The translations under genes and the position numbers were made by a program. The notes under the pieces were generated by a model that worked only from the letters and a program-made list of their open reading frames with translations, was not told the origin of the DNA and did not search any database. A stretch of DNA of 64,000 nt from Cinclus cinclus (Eukaryota; Chordata; Aves; Passeriformes; Cinclidae): assembly GCF_963662255.1 (NCBI RefSeq), contig NC_085049.1, positions 52,933,158-52,997,157 of the forward strand. Direction: 5' to 3'. Below, piece after piece: positions 60,431 to 64,000 of the stretch (its first letter is position 1; each line of letters starts with the position of its first letter).

Positions 60431-60516
60431 ACATCCTCACCCTGCCTGCCTGAGCAAAGTGACTTGGTGGGCACCAGTCATCTAGCTGGGATCAGCCCAC
60501 CACAACTATACAGGCA
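60431..60516 (-). mobile_element. LTR 5' end fragment in inverted orientation
   Basis: The minus strand begins tagttgtggtgggctgatcc, then cagctagatgactggtgccc and accaagtcac. This is the start of the avian ERV LTR type whose 5' end reads TGTGGTGGGTTGACC and then GGTGCCCACCAAAGC. Its orientation is opposite to the LTR remnant at 59840-60337, so the two are separate insertions or were rearranged. Confidence 0.6.
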
Positions 60517-61083
60517 CCAGCTAGTGAGTCACAGGCTCAGCCCTCCTTCCAGACTGGTGCACACTCATGTTTAGGATGGTTACTGTACAGCTTTGGCAGT
60601 GATAAAGAGTTTTCTTCTCCCAGCTTTTGGGAAGGAGCATGACAAACAAATCCTAACCACCAATAGAGGCAGTTGAACCCTGTTGCTACTATCATTCTTT
60701 GCTCTACAGCACTACAGTGCCCAGCAGGTACTTGAAACCCATAGTTTCAATTACCCCTTATGAACCCTATATGAACTTGTTGACCTGGATTTTACAGGTC
60801 CAGTAAACCACATTAAGGAGGAAAGAGTCCAAGGCTTTATGCAAAGTTCGGCTTGATATGCCTTATCTGTGACAGTAAAGTTCTGTGACTTCCCTGTCTT
60901 TCAGGTCTCATTTTTATTATCTGCCCTTCCTTAGCTCTTGAGATCTTATTGCTTATTTGGTTTAATGTTTTCTTCAAGCTACTATCTGCTTTCTTGCATT
61001 TTTATTTCCAACTGGGTCACTCATCTGACATGGCAATAGGACCATTAGAACAGAGAAGACTGTTAAGACTGTTTAGCCACACC
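60517..61083. other. Intergenic stretch
   Basis: No gene, RNA or repeat recognised beyond flanking repeats. Confidence 0.65.
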
Positions 61084-61089
61084 TGGGGC

Positions 61090-61148
61090 TTTTTTATTTG
61101 TTTTTTTTTTTTGCTTTTCTGGTTTTTTTTTTTTTGTTTTTTTTTCCC
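61090..61148. repeat. T-rich low-complexity tract
   Basis: Several T-runs of about 8-12 broken by single G or C. Confidence 0.9.
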
Positions 61149-61203
61149 ATTTGTAGAGGTTGAAAAATGACATTGGAATTTAATCAGTCTAAAAGCAGAC
61201 CTT

Positions 61204-61324
61204 CCTCCTTCTCCTTCTCCTTCTCCTTCTCCTTCTCCTTCTCCTTCTCCTTCTCCTTCTCCTTCTCCTTCTCCTTCTCCTTCTCCTTCTCCTTCTCCTT
61301 CTCCTTTCTTCTTTCTTCTTCTCC
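61204..61324. repeat. (CTCCTT)n hexamer array
   Basis: About 17 nearly perfect CTCCTT units (61206-61306), then a decayed ttctttcttcttc tail. One strand is pure pyrimidine and the other pure purine. Both strands read open as Phe-Ser or Glu-Lys repeats, which is an artefact of the hexamer and not a protein. Confidence 0.97.
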
Positions 61325-64000
61325 AGTCTTTCTCCCTTTTGTCCCACCCTTTCTCCTTTCCTCTCTCTTTTGTTTTCTTCCCTGTCTGTCTCTCTTTTTT
61401 TTCTTCTCTTCTTCCCTGTCTGTAAGAACCACTAAGGAATTCAGTAAGATTTCTGAATTTATTGTAACTATATAACTAGACATTAATAGAATTGTTCTTC
61501 TATGTAAGGGCAAATATAAAAGACATTGAGTGAGAAAATTTCCATGGAAACAATATTTCAGTAGCAATGAAAAATATTTCTCACCACAGCATGCTAAAAA
61601 TAACTTCACAAATAACTTCATAAAATTTGACTTTTTTATTGAAAGCATGGCAGGAAAAACCATAGTATTTTTCATTTGGAGGATAATAAACCTCATTCTG
61701 AATTCTGCATCACTAATTCTTTAATAGGATAACTTCGCATTTCCCAACCTGCTTTTTAAAGCCTATTCTGATATTAGTTATTCCTATTCATCTAGACAGA
61801 GGGATTACAAAGCAAAGTGGGCCATAATGTGTTCTTGGTTGCTTGCCACTTCTCAAATTCTGCATTGTGGTTCTTTCACAACAGTCTTGAAATCAATTTC
61901 CCTGGAAAAGAGCAAGGAGCTTGTATCTGCACATTCTTTGCTATTGCAAGGAAGCTATGTCTTCTTTTACCCTACTTACAATTTTTACAGAAAGGTTGAT
62001 TGACAGTTCCTCTACAGGGTACAATAGAGTAGTTAAATTGGATAAGCAGTCCTTTGTGAGAACTCTCATTGTACCATATATTCTGCTTCTTCTATCATTG
62101 GGCTTATGAAATTCCCTTTGGGATCTCAGTTTTATGTTCATATCTCCAATACCTGTACATCTTTGTTTTTTGGTTTCTTTTTCTTCTGCATTACATTTTC
62201 AAGTACAAATACAAAAGCATCTATCTGTGATGATTTGTGTCACTAATACTGGAAGGTGTACACAGCTGAGTTGCAGGCTGCAACTCTGTTTTGTCTGTAA
62301 GAGTTGTATGGTCGTACTTGTTTTTCCATGGTACTTAATTTATTTCAGTGAAGCAAAATTTCAATGGAATTATCTGTATAGTTTGTGTAGCTAACTGGAA
62401 CATTGTAGTCATAGAAGAAGGAGTTAATTTCTACGGAATAAAGTAGACCTGTAAAGATTACTTGGTCAACAGATTTGTGCAGCAGGTCTTTGTGGTAATC
62501 TGATGGGTCCTGTCTGACAAAGAGACTGGAAGGTTTAGAACAGAAGGAGCTAAAGTAAATACAAAATACTTTTCATTTTTTGTCAGCCTATTTAAGCAGA
62601 AATTTTCATCAAGGGCAGTTTGAAGGAAGAAGAAATGTTCCTGTCTTGTTGCTGACTGCTGGGCCTTCAGGCCTTTTGAGATGTATGGGCTTAGAAGTCC
62701 TGCATGTAGACCTGCTACTTACATAGCAATTTCAGACTATGTTTGTTTTCTCCTTTGATCAGGTGAAATTGTGAGCAGAAGAGCAATTGCTCATAATTAT
62801 TTTCTGATTTTTTTTTTTCCTGAGAAATGTGTGTTTAAGCTTATGGTGGTAGTCAGAACTGGATCTTAAGTAGACATATCTGGGTTTTGGTTTTTAGAGG
62901 AAATGTTAGATAGTTGGTCTATGCTCTTAACTGGAACAGTAGCACTAGGATTGCACCCAGATGGAGGAGGTCTCAAAATAGGGGTCACTAACTGCATCTC
63001 CTCAGTTACATGAGAGTATCCACAACTGAGCACTATATTGGGTGCTATAGTGGAGAACAATACAGGTTATGATCTTGTGGTATTTTCTCTGTCAAGGATT
63101 TGCTCCTCTGTGGCTGTTTCTGAGCCACTCTCAAGAAGTATGTTACCAGCCAAAGTGCCTTAAGAAATGAACTGCAGAAAATTAAGGAAACTATCACAAT
63201 TCAAATATGTAAATACTTAATCCTGAGCAAAGCCTTTAGGAAGTTAGGGTTAATAGACCAAGACTACATAGTCTTGTCCAGTCATATGAAAGTAAAATAA
63301 ATTTAATGTTCTTTTGAACATGTAATTATGGAAAAAATAGTTTGAGATGTAAGATGTGACATGCAGTTGTGAAATAATAACTTTATTATATTGATAAAAA
63401 AAAGGATTCTAGAGATCCCTGTATTTTTCTTCAACATTCTGTCCACCTATGTAGTAACACTTACTTTTAGATCAGTGAAACTGAAAGTTGAATATGTGTG
63501 ACATATTGGTGTACTGGTGGGAAAGAAAAGACCTACAATTTGTATCCTGAAGAAGAAATTAAGACACAACTCTGAAATGAAAGTTTTACTAAAACTTAAC
63601 AGATTGGAGGGGGAGTACATACTCTGATTTACAACTTTCAGACAGAATGGAGTGAACACAAGAGCTGAGATCATTGAAAAGGGCCAATAGGGAGGTGAAA
63701 ACTAACCAAGTTTTAAATGGAATTTTTAGGTTTGGTAGGGACCGCCTGAAACCTTGTTAGCCATACTGTGCAGAGTTTTGTGGCTGACAAAACATAGAGG
63801 GTCAGGACCCAGACATCTTGACAGTCTGAAATTTAGTCTGACAATGCCTTTTCTGGAAGAGTCAATTCTTTTTAAAAATAATCTTAATGTGCAAGTTGGT
63901 TTGAAGTAAATATGCACTAATTAGGTATATCTGCATTGATTAAATGACTTTAATTTCTTTGTGTTTTGAAGTTTTGTGGCATTCTCATCAGAGATCATGC
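61325..64000. other. Intergenic stretch to the right edge
   Basis: CT-rich decay products of the hexamer array continue to about 61425, then AT-rich sequence. No gene, RNA gene or repeat family recognised. Confidence 0.7.

Noticed and set aside
61167..61475. 102-codon Phe-Ser frame and the opposing Glu-Lys frame
   Set aside because: Direct translation of the CTCCTT hexamer array; no flanking coding sequence.

Overview
This is a vertebrate nuclear window, most likely from a bird. Coding sequence sits in short exons separated by AT-rich introns. The repeats I can recognise are CR1 LINE fragments with the avian 3' terminus, plus LTR and tRNA-Ile-derived sequence near 60 kb that resembles families common in songbirds. 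The passerine assignment is an inference from those repeats, not a proof.

The only gene I can identify with confidence is ATP2B1, encoding plasma-membrane calcium ATPase 1 (PMCA1). It lies on the minus strand, so the gene reads from right to left. Fourteen coding exons lie between 21393 and 1021, and all of their splice sites and phases agree. Together they encode residues 1-814 of a protein of roughly 1,200 residues. They cover the cytosolic N-terminus, TM1-TM4, the actuator domain (TGES), the lipid-responsive basic loop, the phosphorylation site (DKTGT, Asp475), the nucleotide-binding domain and the hinge (TGDGTND). TM5-TM10 and the calmodulin-binding tail lie off the left edge.

The exon carrying the start codon has a 207-nt leader with four upstream ATGs. 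A 25.6-kb first intron separates it from a CpG-island promoter (about 46.1-48.8 kb). This island is rich in GC boxes, contains a CRE-like site and E-boxes, and has several good minus-strand splice donors that could end noncoding exon 1. A smaller GC-rich patch with a strong minus-strand donor lies at 38.5-39.2 kb and may be an alternative first exon.

From about 48.9 kb to the right edge I see no intact protein-coding gene. The region is AT-rich and holds a TCTA microsatellite (55.55 kb), an LTR/tRNA-derived mosaic (59.84-60.52 kb) and a long CTCCTT hexamer array (61.2 kb). The least expected item is a minus-strand stretch at about 57.78-58.72 kb. It has very few stops in one frame, then a frameshifted extension, a stop and an AATAAA. 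It may be a decayed coding sequence of unknown origin. The many long reading frames inside the CpG island are best explained by a lack of AT-rich stop codons.
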